Source of the DNA: Candidatus Rokuibacteriota bacterium
Lineage (GTDB): Bacteria > JAUVQV01
Length of the DNA: 5,447 bases
Assembly (NCBI GenBank): GCA_030609125.1
Contig: JAUWCW010000158.1
Coordinates: 1-5,447, forward strand
Direction: 5' to 3'
In this document: in pieces, positions 1 to 5,447 of the stretch
Layout: each line of letters opens with the position of its first letter
Numbering within the stretch: position 1 is the first letter of the stretch
Position numbers and translations under genes: made by a program
Notes under the pieces: model-generated
Databases searched by the model: none
Told to the model about the DNA's origin: nothing
The model's input: only the letters and a program-made list of their open reading frames with translations

Positions 1-47
1 CCCGCCGGGCCGCCGCCGACGATGATGATCTCGTATTCTTTTGACAT
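1..47 (-). CDS. FAD/NAD(P)-binding oxidoreductase, N-terminus only (partial)
   Basis: Only the first 15 full codons are inside the window; the gene continues off the left edge. They read MSKEYEIIIVGGGPAG (the last Gly from two bases of its codon). This is a hydrophobic beta strand running into the GxGxxG dinucleotide-binding loop of a Rossmann fold, typical of the extreme N-terminus of FAD-dependent enzymes such as thioredoxin reductase-like proteins, geranylgeranyl reductase-like proteins and other flavoprotein oxidoreductases. The fragment cannot say which family, substrate or redox partner applies. ATG at 47-45 is the natural start because only five codons precede the beta strand. In-frame TTG codons lie further upstream but lack a ribosome binding site. 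The gene follows the protease on the same strand after a 97-bp gap, so it may be last in the same operon or have its own promoter. Confidence 0.8.
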   Translation of the reverse strand, partial: MSKEYEIIIVGGGPA

Positions 48-54
48 CTTCTTT

Positions 55-63
55 ATTCTAGCA
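55..63 (-). promoter_or_regulatory. Possible extended -10 promoter element for the flavoprotein gene
   Basis: Read on the minus strand, positions 63-55 are TGCTAGAAT: a TGn extension plus a hexamer matching five of six bases of TATAAT. It lies in a locally AT-richer stretch just upstream of the ATG at 47. No good -35 box sits at normal spacing; the nearest TTG-containing hexamers are off by several bases, which would fit an extended -10 promoter. Expected transcription would start at or within a base or two of the ATG. This is a short match that could be chance. Confidence 0.25.
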
Positions 64-95
64 CAGCTCAACAAGGGCAAGAAAACTCCCGCGGG

Positions 96-144
96 CCGAC
101 AGCTGACGGCTGACGGCTGATGACTGACGGCTGATGACTGACAG
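96..144. repeat. Phased heptanucleotide tandem repeat array
   Basis: Six consecutive 7-bp units fill 103-144 with no slippage. On the plus strand they are CTGACGG, CTGACGG, CTGATGA, CTGACGG, CTGATGA, CTGACAG. A diverged seventh unit, CCGACAG, precedes them at 96-102. On the coding (minus) strand the consensus is YYRTCAG, with TCAG invariant in the six core units. A perfect 14-bp direct repeat (110-123 and 124-137) made of two alternating heptads lies inside. The array ends exactly where the protease stop codon begins (TAG at 147-145), so it forms the start of that gene's 3' untranslated region. Short heptad repeats of this kind occur between genes in various bacteria, for example the STRR repeats of cyanobacteria. 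Their function is mostly unknown, and no role can be read from this copy. Confidence 0.85.
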
Positions 145-969
145 CTAAAACATCACGGGAACGGGCATGAAGGTGAGGACGAGAACGACGGCAGCCAGAA
201 AGCCCAGTGCTTTTCTCCTGCCGTTGAGCGGGATCTCCTCCCTGAGCACCGGCGGATGCCGATACCCGATGAAGCACATGAGCGCCCCCCAGAAGAACCA
301 GCCGGGCCAGGCGAATCCGAGGGGGATGAAGACGAGGAGCAGCGCCCGGGCGAAGGCGGCCTGGCGGCGGCCGAAGAGGGCGTAGAGGATGTGCCCCCCG
401 TCGAGCTGGCCGACGGGGAGCAGGTTCAGTCCGGTGACGAAGAACCCGATCCACGCGGCGAACGCCACGGGGTGGAGCAAGAGGCTCGCATCCGCGGGGC
501 GGGGACCGAGGACCAGGTTCTCGAGGGCGACAAAGATCAGGGGGCTGCCGAAGGAGAGTGCCGCCCCGGGGGAGGCGGCGCCTGTCTCGACCCGGGAATG
601 AGCAAGCCCGATCACGGCGATCGGCAGCGCCGCCATAAACCCCGAAAGCGGCCCGGCGACTCCTATGTCGAGGAGGACGCGGCGGTCGGGGATGAGAGAC
701 TTGATCTTTATCAGGGCGCCGAAGGTCCCGAAGGGCCAGATTCCGGGGATAAAAAGCGGCAGTGTCGCCCTGACCCGGTGACGGCGGGAAGCGATGAAGT
801 GTCCCAGTTCATGAACTCCCAGGATGGCCATGAGGGAGGCGGCAAAGGGGATGCCTTCGAGAAGGGCGAAGGGGTCGCCCAGAAGATCGGCACCCGCCGT
901 GATGCTCCCTGCGATCATGGTCGTCAGCAGGGTGGTGACGAAAAGAAGGAGCGAGAGCCTGCGCCTCAC
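145..969 (-). CDS. Site-2 protease family (peptidase M50) membrane zinc metalloprotease
   Basis: A polytopic membrane protease of 274 residues, expected to cut substrates within or next to the bilayer. The zinc site is HELGH at residues 53-57, inside a hydrophobic helix. The second conserved M50 motif, NLLPVGQLDGGH, covers residues 182-193 and supplies the third zinc ligand, Asp190. Hydrophobic segments lie near residues 5-25, 40-60, 100-122, 165-187, 205-236 and 254-274. No PDZ domain is present. The GTFGALIKIKS stretch and the DIGVAGPLSGF helix resemble the EGY/S2P-M50-like subgroup more than RseP. A longer frame opens at 1053, but I chose GTG at 969-967: AAGGGG lies 8 nt upstream, the start overlaps the mrfB stop as GTGA, and the extra 28 residues are hydrophilic and lie wholly over mrfB. 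Substrate unknown; the family includes regulators of membrane stress signalling, but nothing here identifies a target. Confidence 0.93.
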   Translation of the reverse strand: MRRRLSLLLFVTTLLTTMIAGSITAGADLLGDPFALLEGIPFAASLMAILGVHELGHFIASRRHRVRATLPLFIPGIWPFGTFGALIKIKSLIPDRRVLLDIGVAGPLSGFMAALPIAVIGLAHSRVETGAASPGAALSFGSPLIFVALENLVLGPRPADASLLLHPVAFAAWIGFFVTGLNLLPVGQLDGGHILYALFGRRQAAFARALLLVFIPLGFAWPGWFFWGALMCFIGYRHPPVLREEIPLNGRRKALGFLAAVVLVLTFMPVPVMF

Positions 970-2288
970 CTCATTTTCCCCTTCTTCCGCCGGGCGGCCC
1001 GTTCCCGCCAGCGCTTCCTTTTGTCCCTGAGCCGATCGACCCGCCGCCCGCACTCGCTTTCAAGGGCCAGGGGAACCCTCCCTTCTTCGCGGAAGGAGCA
1101 GAGTCTTCTGACGATCTTCAGTGCCTCTGTGGCGGGCTCAAGGGCGCCGCCGAACTCCTTCAGCCGGTGCTCGCGGTACTTGGCCAGCTCGATGCGGCAG
1201 AGGTAGTCTCCCGCGAAGTCCCGCCTCAGCTCCTCCCAGACCGCGGCGGCCTCCTCCAGCAGCCCCCGGGACTTGAGCTCCGCGCCGAGGGCGCGGCCGG
1301 TGAAGAGTCTTCTCTCATCGGGCAGGTCGCGGCTGAAGGCCTCCCGGAAGCACTCCAGGGAGAGGTCCCCCGCATCGACCGCGGCGAAGATACGCGCGGC
1401 GGCTTCGAAGTCGGCGCCCTCTTCCAGGGAAAGATCCTCGCCCCGCTCCACGATTCTGCCGGCGCTCACCGCCAGGGCCGCCAGCGACGCCACGTCCCAG
1501 GCGTTGTGGGAGAGAACGGGCTCCAGCAGCGACATGCGCTGCTCCTTGAGAAAGCGCACGTAGAGAGGCGGGATGGCGTAGCCCGGTATGTCCTCGCCCC
1601 TGTCAAAGCCCAGGACCCTTTCTTCAAGGCAGCCCAGGCGGCAGCTTTCGAAGTGCCCCCGCCAGAGCCTTCTCGACACCGGGAGAAGATCCAGGTGATG
1701 CTCCCACGACAGGCCGGGCCTCACCCCCTTCATTATGTATCGGGTCTCGAGGAGGGGCAGGTCGAAGACCCGTCCGTTGAAGGTGACGACGGAGCGAAAG
1801 GGTTTCAGCTCGCCGGCGAGCATGATGAGCATCTCCTTCTCCTCGCTCAGCTCGGGCATGAGAAACTGCCGGACCACGAACCCCCGGTCGTCAAAAAAAC
1901 CGATCCCCACCAGGAAGGCGTAGGTTCCCGCTCCACCGGCAAGTCCCGTCGTCTCCGTATCGAGAAAGACCGCCTCCCGGGGGAGAAAGCTCTCATACTC
2001 CTTACCGCCGCCGAGGTAGCCGAATATCCGGCCGTCGAAGGCGTGCAGATCCTCCAGCAGCACCCGGCCGTGGCGGTAGCCGGCGGGAAAGACCTCTTCC
2101 CTGACGTGCACGCCTCTCAGCGGCTCTACCGCCTTGCGCACTCCCGCCTCCCCCCCGATGCCGTGGGGAAGACCCTTGCGGTCCATCAGGGAGCGGACCT
2201 CCCGCAGCTTTTCCTGTATCGACTTGTCCGTTTTCATCTTCTGTGATGATGCGTATTTCCAGGTTCTTCGTCCAGTTTCGCCCTGCAT
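966..2288 (-). CDS. mrfB: MrfB/YprB-like RNase H-fold DNA repair exonuclease
   Basis: A 440-residue DnaQ-like (DEDD) nuclease, the predicted partner of the MrfA helicase encoded just upstream. Exo I is FLDTETTGLAGGAGTY, with catalytic Asp110 and Glu112. Exo II is VTFNGRVFDLPLLETRY, with Asp176. Exo III is SHNAWDVASL, with His261 and Asp265. The TGLxGGAGT context after DTE is characteristic of the YprB family. Residues from about 280 to 400 are helical and TPR-like, with a GLLEEAAAVWEEL repeat and LAKYREH, as in B. subtilis MrfB, which has a C-terminal TPR region. The last 26 residues are extremely basic. In B. subtilis, MrfB and MrfA act together in excision repair of mitomycin C lesions; the same role here is inferred from motifs and adjacency. 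ATG at 2288 has a strong AGGAGG and is chosen. Met18 (2237) is an alternative, since family members often begin near that helix, but it has a poor ribosome binding site. Confidence 0.92.
   Translation of the reverse strand: MQGETGRRTWKYASSQKMKTDKSIQEKLREVRSLMDRKGLPHGIGGEAGVRKAVEPLRGVHVREEVFPAGYRHGRVLLEDLHAFDGRIFGYLGGGKEYESFLPREAVFLDTETTGLAGGAGTYAFLVGIGFFDDRGFVVRQFLMPELSEEKEMLIMLAGELKPFRSVVTFNGRVFDLPLLETRYIMKGVRPGLSWEHHLDLLPVSRRLWRGHFESCRLGCLEERVLGFDRGEDIPGYAIPPLYVRFLKEQRMSLLEPVLSHNAWDVASLAALAVSAGRIVERGEDLSLEEGADFEAAARIFAAVDAGDLSLECFREAFSRDLPDERRLFTGRALGAELKSRGLLEEAAAVWEELRRDFAGDYLCRIELAKYREHRLKEFGGALEPATEALKIVRRLCSFREEGRVPLALESECGRRVDRLRDKRKRWRERAARRKKGKMR
978..983 (-). promoter_or_regulatory. 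Ribosome binding site deciding the protease start
   Basis: Minus-strand AAGGGG lies 8 nt upstream of the GTG at 969-967, inside the end of mrfB. It supports the 274-residue form of the protease over the longer frame that opens at 1053. The GTGA start/stop overlap adds likely translational coupling to mrfB. Confidence 0.65.
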
Positions 2289-2292
2289 GCCC

Positions 2293-2298
2293 CCTCCT
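2293..2298 (-). promoter_or_regulatory. Shine-Dalgarno of mrfB fused to the mrfA stop codon
   Basis: On the minus strand the junction reads TGAGGAGGGGGCATG. The TGA (2300-2298) ends mrfA, and its last A is the first base of a perfect AGGAGG, four bases before the mrfB ATG. A terminating ribosome would sit on the next gene's binding site, so coupled, near-stoichiometric translation of helicase and nuclease is likely. The spacing is slightly short for AGGAGG itself, but the G run can pair in a shifted register. Confidence 0.75.
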
Positions 2299-4553
2299 CA
2301 AAGAGAGATGGGTATGCTGATCCGCTCAAGGAAGGCGGCGGCGGCAACTTTGGCCCCGGGGTCAACGGCCGTTCCTGCACCGAAGCACGAAGGGCACCCC
2401 TTCAGGCAGGGACAGGTGCGGGCCACTTCCTCCGCGGCGGCGACAAGGCGCGGGAACTGCTCGAAAATCAAGGTGGAGAACCCGGCGCCTCCGGGGTAGT
2501 TGTCGTAGAGGTGAAGAACCGCGTCGGCCCCCTCCCCTCCCTTTCGGCAGTGGCTCCGAATGTCCCTCGTGTCGCAGAGAACGTGAAGGGGAGCGACCCG
2601 GGAGAGGAGGTAGCCCAGACCCTGCAAAAGGAGCGTCCCCGCACCGGAAAAGGCGGCTGAAGACAGGGAAAGCGAGCATGAGGTCGTCTCCATCCGGTCC
2701 GCCGGAAAGTCGAGTTCCTCTTCCCCCAGATGCTCGTGGGTGAAGAGGCGCAGCCGGCGGTATCCCGTCACCTCGGTGATGATCTGCACTTCACCGTGTC
2801 CGAGGGTTACATCTCCCCATGTCTCCGACCGGTCCGGCACGGCAGCCTCGACGTCCACGCTGACCAGGGGCTCGGTGAAGTAGTCGACCACTGCCGGTCT
2901 CGCCAGCGCCACCCGCTCCTCCGGGTCCAGGCTCTCGATCAGGTAGGTCTGCCCCCGGTGAAGGTAGACCGCCTCCCGGTGGATGAGCAGCGGGGCACTC
3001 TGGGCGTCCACCTCTCCCACCCTGACTCCGGTTTCGGCGTTGACGATCCGGAATGCCCGGGCGGCGGCGCTGCGAAGGCTTATCCCGGCGGCGGGGTAGG
3101 TCTGCCCCACCCAGTGCCATTCCCCGCCGCTGTGGTGCAGCATCTCCTCGTCGCGGAGAAGTTCCAGGGACGCCTCCTTCCCCTTGCCCCCGAAGTCCTC
3201 CCCGTCCCTCAGGGGCAGCTCGAAGCAGGCGCAGGCCAGGTGTGACTTCAGGATGTGAGCGTTGTCGGGATTGACCGCCGCCGACTCCGGGGGCTGCCCG
3301 AAGAAGTAGTCCGGGTGGGTGATGATGAACTGGTCCAGCGGTGAGTTCTCCGCCACCAGGAACACCGCGGAGTCGTCGAAACGTCTCCCCGCCCTCCCCG
3401 CCTGCTGCCAGGTGCCGGAGACACTTCCGGGATACCCGGAGATGACGCAGAGGTCGAGGTCCCCGATATCGACGCCGAGCTCCAGGGCGGTGGTGCTCAC
3501 CACGCACCGCACCGTGCCCTCTCTCAGCTCCTTCTCCACAGCACGGCGCTCGGCGGGAAGGTGGCCGCCCCGGTAGCTTCTCACCCACCCCTCGGGGTGC
3601 CCGGCCTTCTTCAGCGCGTCGCCAAGGTAGGTGAGGATGATCTCCGTCTCAACCCGGCTGCGGGCGAAGACGATCGCCCTGTGCCCGGCGGTGATAAAGG
3701 GCAGGACGAGGCGGACCGTCTCCCACCAGTTGCCGGCCCGGATGCCGCTCTCCGCATTGAGCAGCGGCGGATTGTAAAAGATGAACTCCCTTCGACCCGC
3801 CGGCGCGCCGCTCTCGGCCACGGTGACGGGGCTGCGGCCTGTCAGAGCGGCGCTGAGCTCGTCCGGATTCGCTATCGTCGCCGAGGAGGCGATGAAGCGC
3901 GGCCGGGATCCGTGGAAGCCGCATATCCTCTCCAGGCGGCGGAAGACATTGGCGGCGTGGCTCCCGAAGACGCCCCGGTACTGGTGGACCTCGTCGAGGA
4001 CGATGTACTTGAGCCCGGCGAAAAAGCGCGCCCACGAGGGGTGATGGGGCAGCAGGGCGGTGTGGAGCATGTCGGGATTGGTGATGACCAGACGGCTCGA
4101 GGAACGGATCCGTCGCCTCGCCGCGGGGTCCGTGTCGCCGTCATAGACACCCACGGTGCCCTTCTTTCCCGGCCAGAGGGTCTCCAGGTCGTCGAACTGG
4201 TCCCGGGCCAGGGCCTTGGTGGGGAAAAGATAGAGCGCCGTGGCATCCGGGTCGCGCAGCAGCTCGTCGAGGACGGGCAAGTGGTACGCCAGGGATTTGC
4301 CCGACGCGGTGGGGGTGACCATCACCACGTCCTTCCCGTCTCTCAGCAGGTCCCAGACGCGCACCTGGTGGGTGTAGAGGCTGCCGATGCCGCGCGCTCC
4401 GAGGACATCGCGTAGACTGGGATGAAGCCCTTCGGGAACCTCTTCCGGAGAGGCCGGCCGGGAAGGCAGGGTCCGCCGGGCGGTCACGTTCCGCCACGAC
4501 GGATCCCGGGCAAGGGACTCGAGGACTTCCGAAAGGGAGGGGAGCGCCGTCAC
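2298..4553 (-). CDS. mrfA: MrfA/YprA-like superfamily 2 DNA helicase with C-terminal zinc-binding domain
   Basis: A 751-residue ATP-dependent DNA helicase, close to the roughly 750 residues of B. subtilis MrfA. Helicase motifs run in order: Q-like region LYTHQ (59-63), motif I PTASGKS (81-87), Ia PTKALARDQ (111-119), Ib TNPDMLH (158-164), II DEVH (187-190), III SAT (224-226), IV AIVFARSR (293-300), V STTALELGVDIGDLD (353-367), VI QQAGRAGRR (383-391). The C-terminal third matches the MrfA/Hrq1-type domain (DUF1998): LCDTRDI near 659-665, YDNYPGGAG at 683-691, and a Cys cluster at 714, 716, 720 and 723 (CxCx3Cx2C) that should bind zinc. Members unwind DNA 3' to 5'; in B. subtilis MrfA works with MrfB on mitomycin C damage. 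GTG at 4553 is the only usual start between an in-frame stop at 4589-4587 and the conserved N-terminal region. It lacks a clear Shine-Dalgarno and sits one base after the ptsI stop, so expression probably depends on coupling. Confidence 0.95.
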   Translation of the reverse strand: MTALPSLSEVLESLARDPSWRNVTARRTLPSRPASPEEVPEGLHPSLRDVLGARGIGSLYTHQVRVWDLLRDGKDVVMVTPTASGKSLAYHLPVLDELLRDPDATALYLFPTKALARDQFDDLETLWPGKKGTVGVYDGDTDPAARRRIRSSSRLVITNPDMLHTALLPHHPSWARFFAGLKYIVLDEVHQYRGVFGSHAANVFRRLERICGFHGSRPRFIASSATIANPDELSAALTGRSPVTVAESGAPAGRREFIFYNPPLLNAESGIRAGNWWETVRLVLPFITAGHRAIVFARSRVETEIILTYLGDALKKAGHPEGWVRSYRGGHLPAERRAVEKELREGTVRCVVSTTALELGVDIGDLDLCVISGYPGSVSGTWQQAGRAGRRFDDSAVFLVAENSPLDQFIITHPDYFFGQPPESAAVNPDNAHILKSHLACACFELPLRDGEDFGGKGKEASLELLRDEEMLHHSGGEWHWVGQTYPAAGISLRSAAARAFRIVNAETGVRVGEVDAQSAPLLIHREAVYLHRGQTYLIESLDPEERVALARPAVVDYFTEPLVSVDVEAAVPDRSETWGDVTLGHGEVQIITEVTGYRRLRLFTHEHLGEEELDFPADRMETTSCSLSLSSAAFSGAGTLLLQGLGYLLSRVAPLHVLCDTRDIRSHCRKGGEGADAVLHLYDNYPGGAGFSTLIFEQFPRLVAAAEEVARTCPCLKGCPSCFGAGTAVDPGAKVAAAAFLERISIPISL

Positions 4554-4554
4554 G

Positions 4555-5447
4555 TCAGATGAGGCAGACCTGGCGGCCGTCCTCGGTTATGTCGTCGGGA
4601 AACTTCTCCCGCATCTTCTTCTTCACGAATTCCTCGATGTCGTAGGCGGTCCTGAAGGACTCGATGGCGCGCGCCATCTGCCGAGCGTCCTCCAGGCGGC
4701 TGGCCCTGACGATCTTTTTCACCCGCGGCAGGGCGAGGGCGTTCATGCTCAGGCTGTCGATGCCGAGGCCGAGAAGAAGGAGCGTGTACATCGGCTCCCC
4801 CGCCATCTCGCCGCACATGCTCACGGGAATCCCGCGGTCGTGGGCGACGTCGACGACATTCCGGATCAGGCGCAGCACCGCCGGGTGAAAGGGCCGGTAA
4901 AGGTACGCCACGTGTTCGTTCACACGGTCGATGGCCAGGGCGTACTGGATCAGGTCGTTGGTGCCGATGCTGAGAAAATCAACTTCGTCGGAGAGGTGGT
5001 CCGCCACCAGGGCGGCTGAGGGCGTCTCGATCATCGCCCCCACCTGGATCTTCCGGTCGTAGGGGAGTCCCCTCTTGTCGAGGTCGGCTTTCACCTCCTC
5101 CAGTATCTCTTTCGCCTGCCGCAGCTCGGTGAGTTCCGAGATGAGGGGGAACATGATCCTCAGTGTTCCGTAGGCGCTGGCGCGGAGGATTCCCGCCAGC
5201 TGGGTCTTGAAGATCCCCGACTCGTGGAGACAGAAGCGGATCGCCCTGAGACCGAGGGCGGGATTCATCTCTTTCGCCATCGGCACCTGGGAGAGAAACT
5301 TGTCCCCCCCGAGATCGAAGGTACGGATCGTCGCCGGCCTGGGGTTGATGGCTTCGGTGAGACGGCGGCAGATAAGAAAGTGCTCCTCCTCCGTGGGCAT
5401 GTCCTCGCGGTTGAGGTAGATGAACTCCGTCCGGTAGAGGCCGATCC
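4555..5447 (-). CDS. ptsI: Phosphoenolpyruvate-protein phosphotransferase (PTS enzyme I), C-terminal part
   Basis: Enzyme I takes phosphate from PEP and passes it to HPr, the first step of the sugar phosphotransferase system; it is cytoplasmic. The 5' half, with the phosphorylated His and the HPr-binding domain, lies beyond the right edge; 296 codons of the PEP-binding TIM-barrel domain are visible. Seen in order: GLYRTEF (PEP-binding Arg), FDLGGDK, PALGLRAIR (second Arg), ASAYGTLRIMFPLIS, MIETPSA (metal-binding Glu), the signature DFLSIGTNDLIQYALAIDR with Asn-Asp, and SMCGEMAGE, whose Cys (codon 4815-4813) corresponds to the catalytic Cys of E. coli enzyme I. All match the E. coli protein closely from memory, so the enzyme looks active. 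The C-terminus runs about 16 residues beyond the E. coli end and finishes VCLI. Upstream, HPr (ptsH) would be the usual partner but is not visible. The frame is open to the right edge of the window. Confidence 0.96.
   Translation of the reverse strand, partial: IGLYRTEFIYLNREDMPTEEEHFLICRRLTEAINPRPATIRTFDLGGDKFLSQVPMAKEMNPALGLRAIRFCLHESGIFKTQLAGILRASAYGTLRIMFPLISELTELRQAKEILEEVKADLDKRGLPYDRKIQVGAMIETPSAALVADHLSDEVDFLSIGTNDLIQYALAIDRVNEHVAYLYRPFHPAVLRLIRNVVDVAHDRGIPVSMCGEMAGEPMYTLLLLGLGIDSLSMNALALPRVKKIVRASRLEDARQMARAIESFRTAYDIEEFVKKKMREKFPDDITEDGRQVCLI

Noticed and set aside
48-144. Rho-independent terminator after the protease
   Set aside because: The CCCGCGGG palindrome (88-95) has no room for a loop, and the nearby T-rich stretch is interrupted. 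The heptads give only 3-4 bp stems. No convincing hairpin plus T-tract is present.
96-144. CRISPR-like or attachment-site repeat
   Set aside because: The units are 7 bp, contiguous and without spacers. No integrase, Cas or transposase gene is in the window.
970-1053. Longer N-terminus of the protease starting at ATG 1053
   Set aside because: The added 28 residues are hydrophilic and overlap mrfB fully. The GTG at 969 has a proper Shine-Dalgarno and a GTGA overlap, and it begins right at the first membrane helix.
256-1206. Long plus-strand open frame of 316 codons
   Set aside because: It runs antisense to the protease and the end of mrfB, is rich in Gly, Glu, Asp and Arg, and has no recognisable domain. 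It is a typical GC-rich shadow of well-supported minus-strand genes.
1167-2246. Plus-strand open frame of 359 codons
   Set aside because: It is wholly antisense to mrfB, whose catalytic motifs are unmistakable. Its composition is low-complexity and no motif is seen.
3561-4415. Plus-strand open frame of 284 codons
   Set aside because: It is antisense to the helicase core of mrfA. The openness follows from the codon bias of the real gene.

Overview
The window is about 65% GC by eye and tightly packed. It reads entirely from right to left: every supported gene lies on the minus strand. In transcription order these are the 3' half of a PEP-protein phosphotransferase (PTS enzyme I, ptsI), a DEAD/DEAH-type helicase of the MrfA/YprA family, an RNase H-like exonuclease of the MrfB/YprB family, a membrane-embedded site-2-type zinc protease (peptidase M50), and the first 15 or so codons of an FAD/NAD(P)-binding oxidoreductase that runs off the left edge. 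I see no tRNA, rRNA, CRISPR array or insertion sequence. The sequence does not fix the organism. High GC, GTG starts and this gene mix would suit a free-living or environmental bacterium such as a deltaproteobacterial or Nitrospirae-like lineage, but that is only an impression.

Layout: 4555-5447 is ptsI (5' end missing). One base after its stop, mrfA starts with GTG (2298-4553). Nine bases after mrfA, mrfB starts with ATG (966-2288), and its Shine-Dalgarno grows directly out of the mrfA stop codon. The protease (145-969) starts with GTG inside a GTGA overlap with the mrfB stop. These junctions of +1, +9 and -4 nt strongly suggest one polycistronic transcript with translational coupling. The protease is followed by a short gap (48-144) that holds a phased array of heptanucleotide repeats and a possible extended -10 promoter. 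The flavoprotein gene then starts at 47.

Functionally, mrfA and mrfB are a known pair. In Bacillus subtilis the MrfA helicase and MrfB exonuclease act together in a UvrA-independent repair pathway for mitomycin C damage. Here they keep all the core motifs and the same order, so this is most likely an orthologous repair module. It sits between a sugar-transport/regulatory phosphotransferase and an intramembrane protease. No functional link between these neighbours is visible in the sequence; the shared operon is the only evidence for one.

I do not see a clearly new system. The points most worth a second look are the PTS-repair-protease operon, the heptad repeat array beginning at the protease stop codon, the strongly basic tail of MrfB, and a possibly leaderless start for the flavoprotein.
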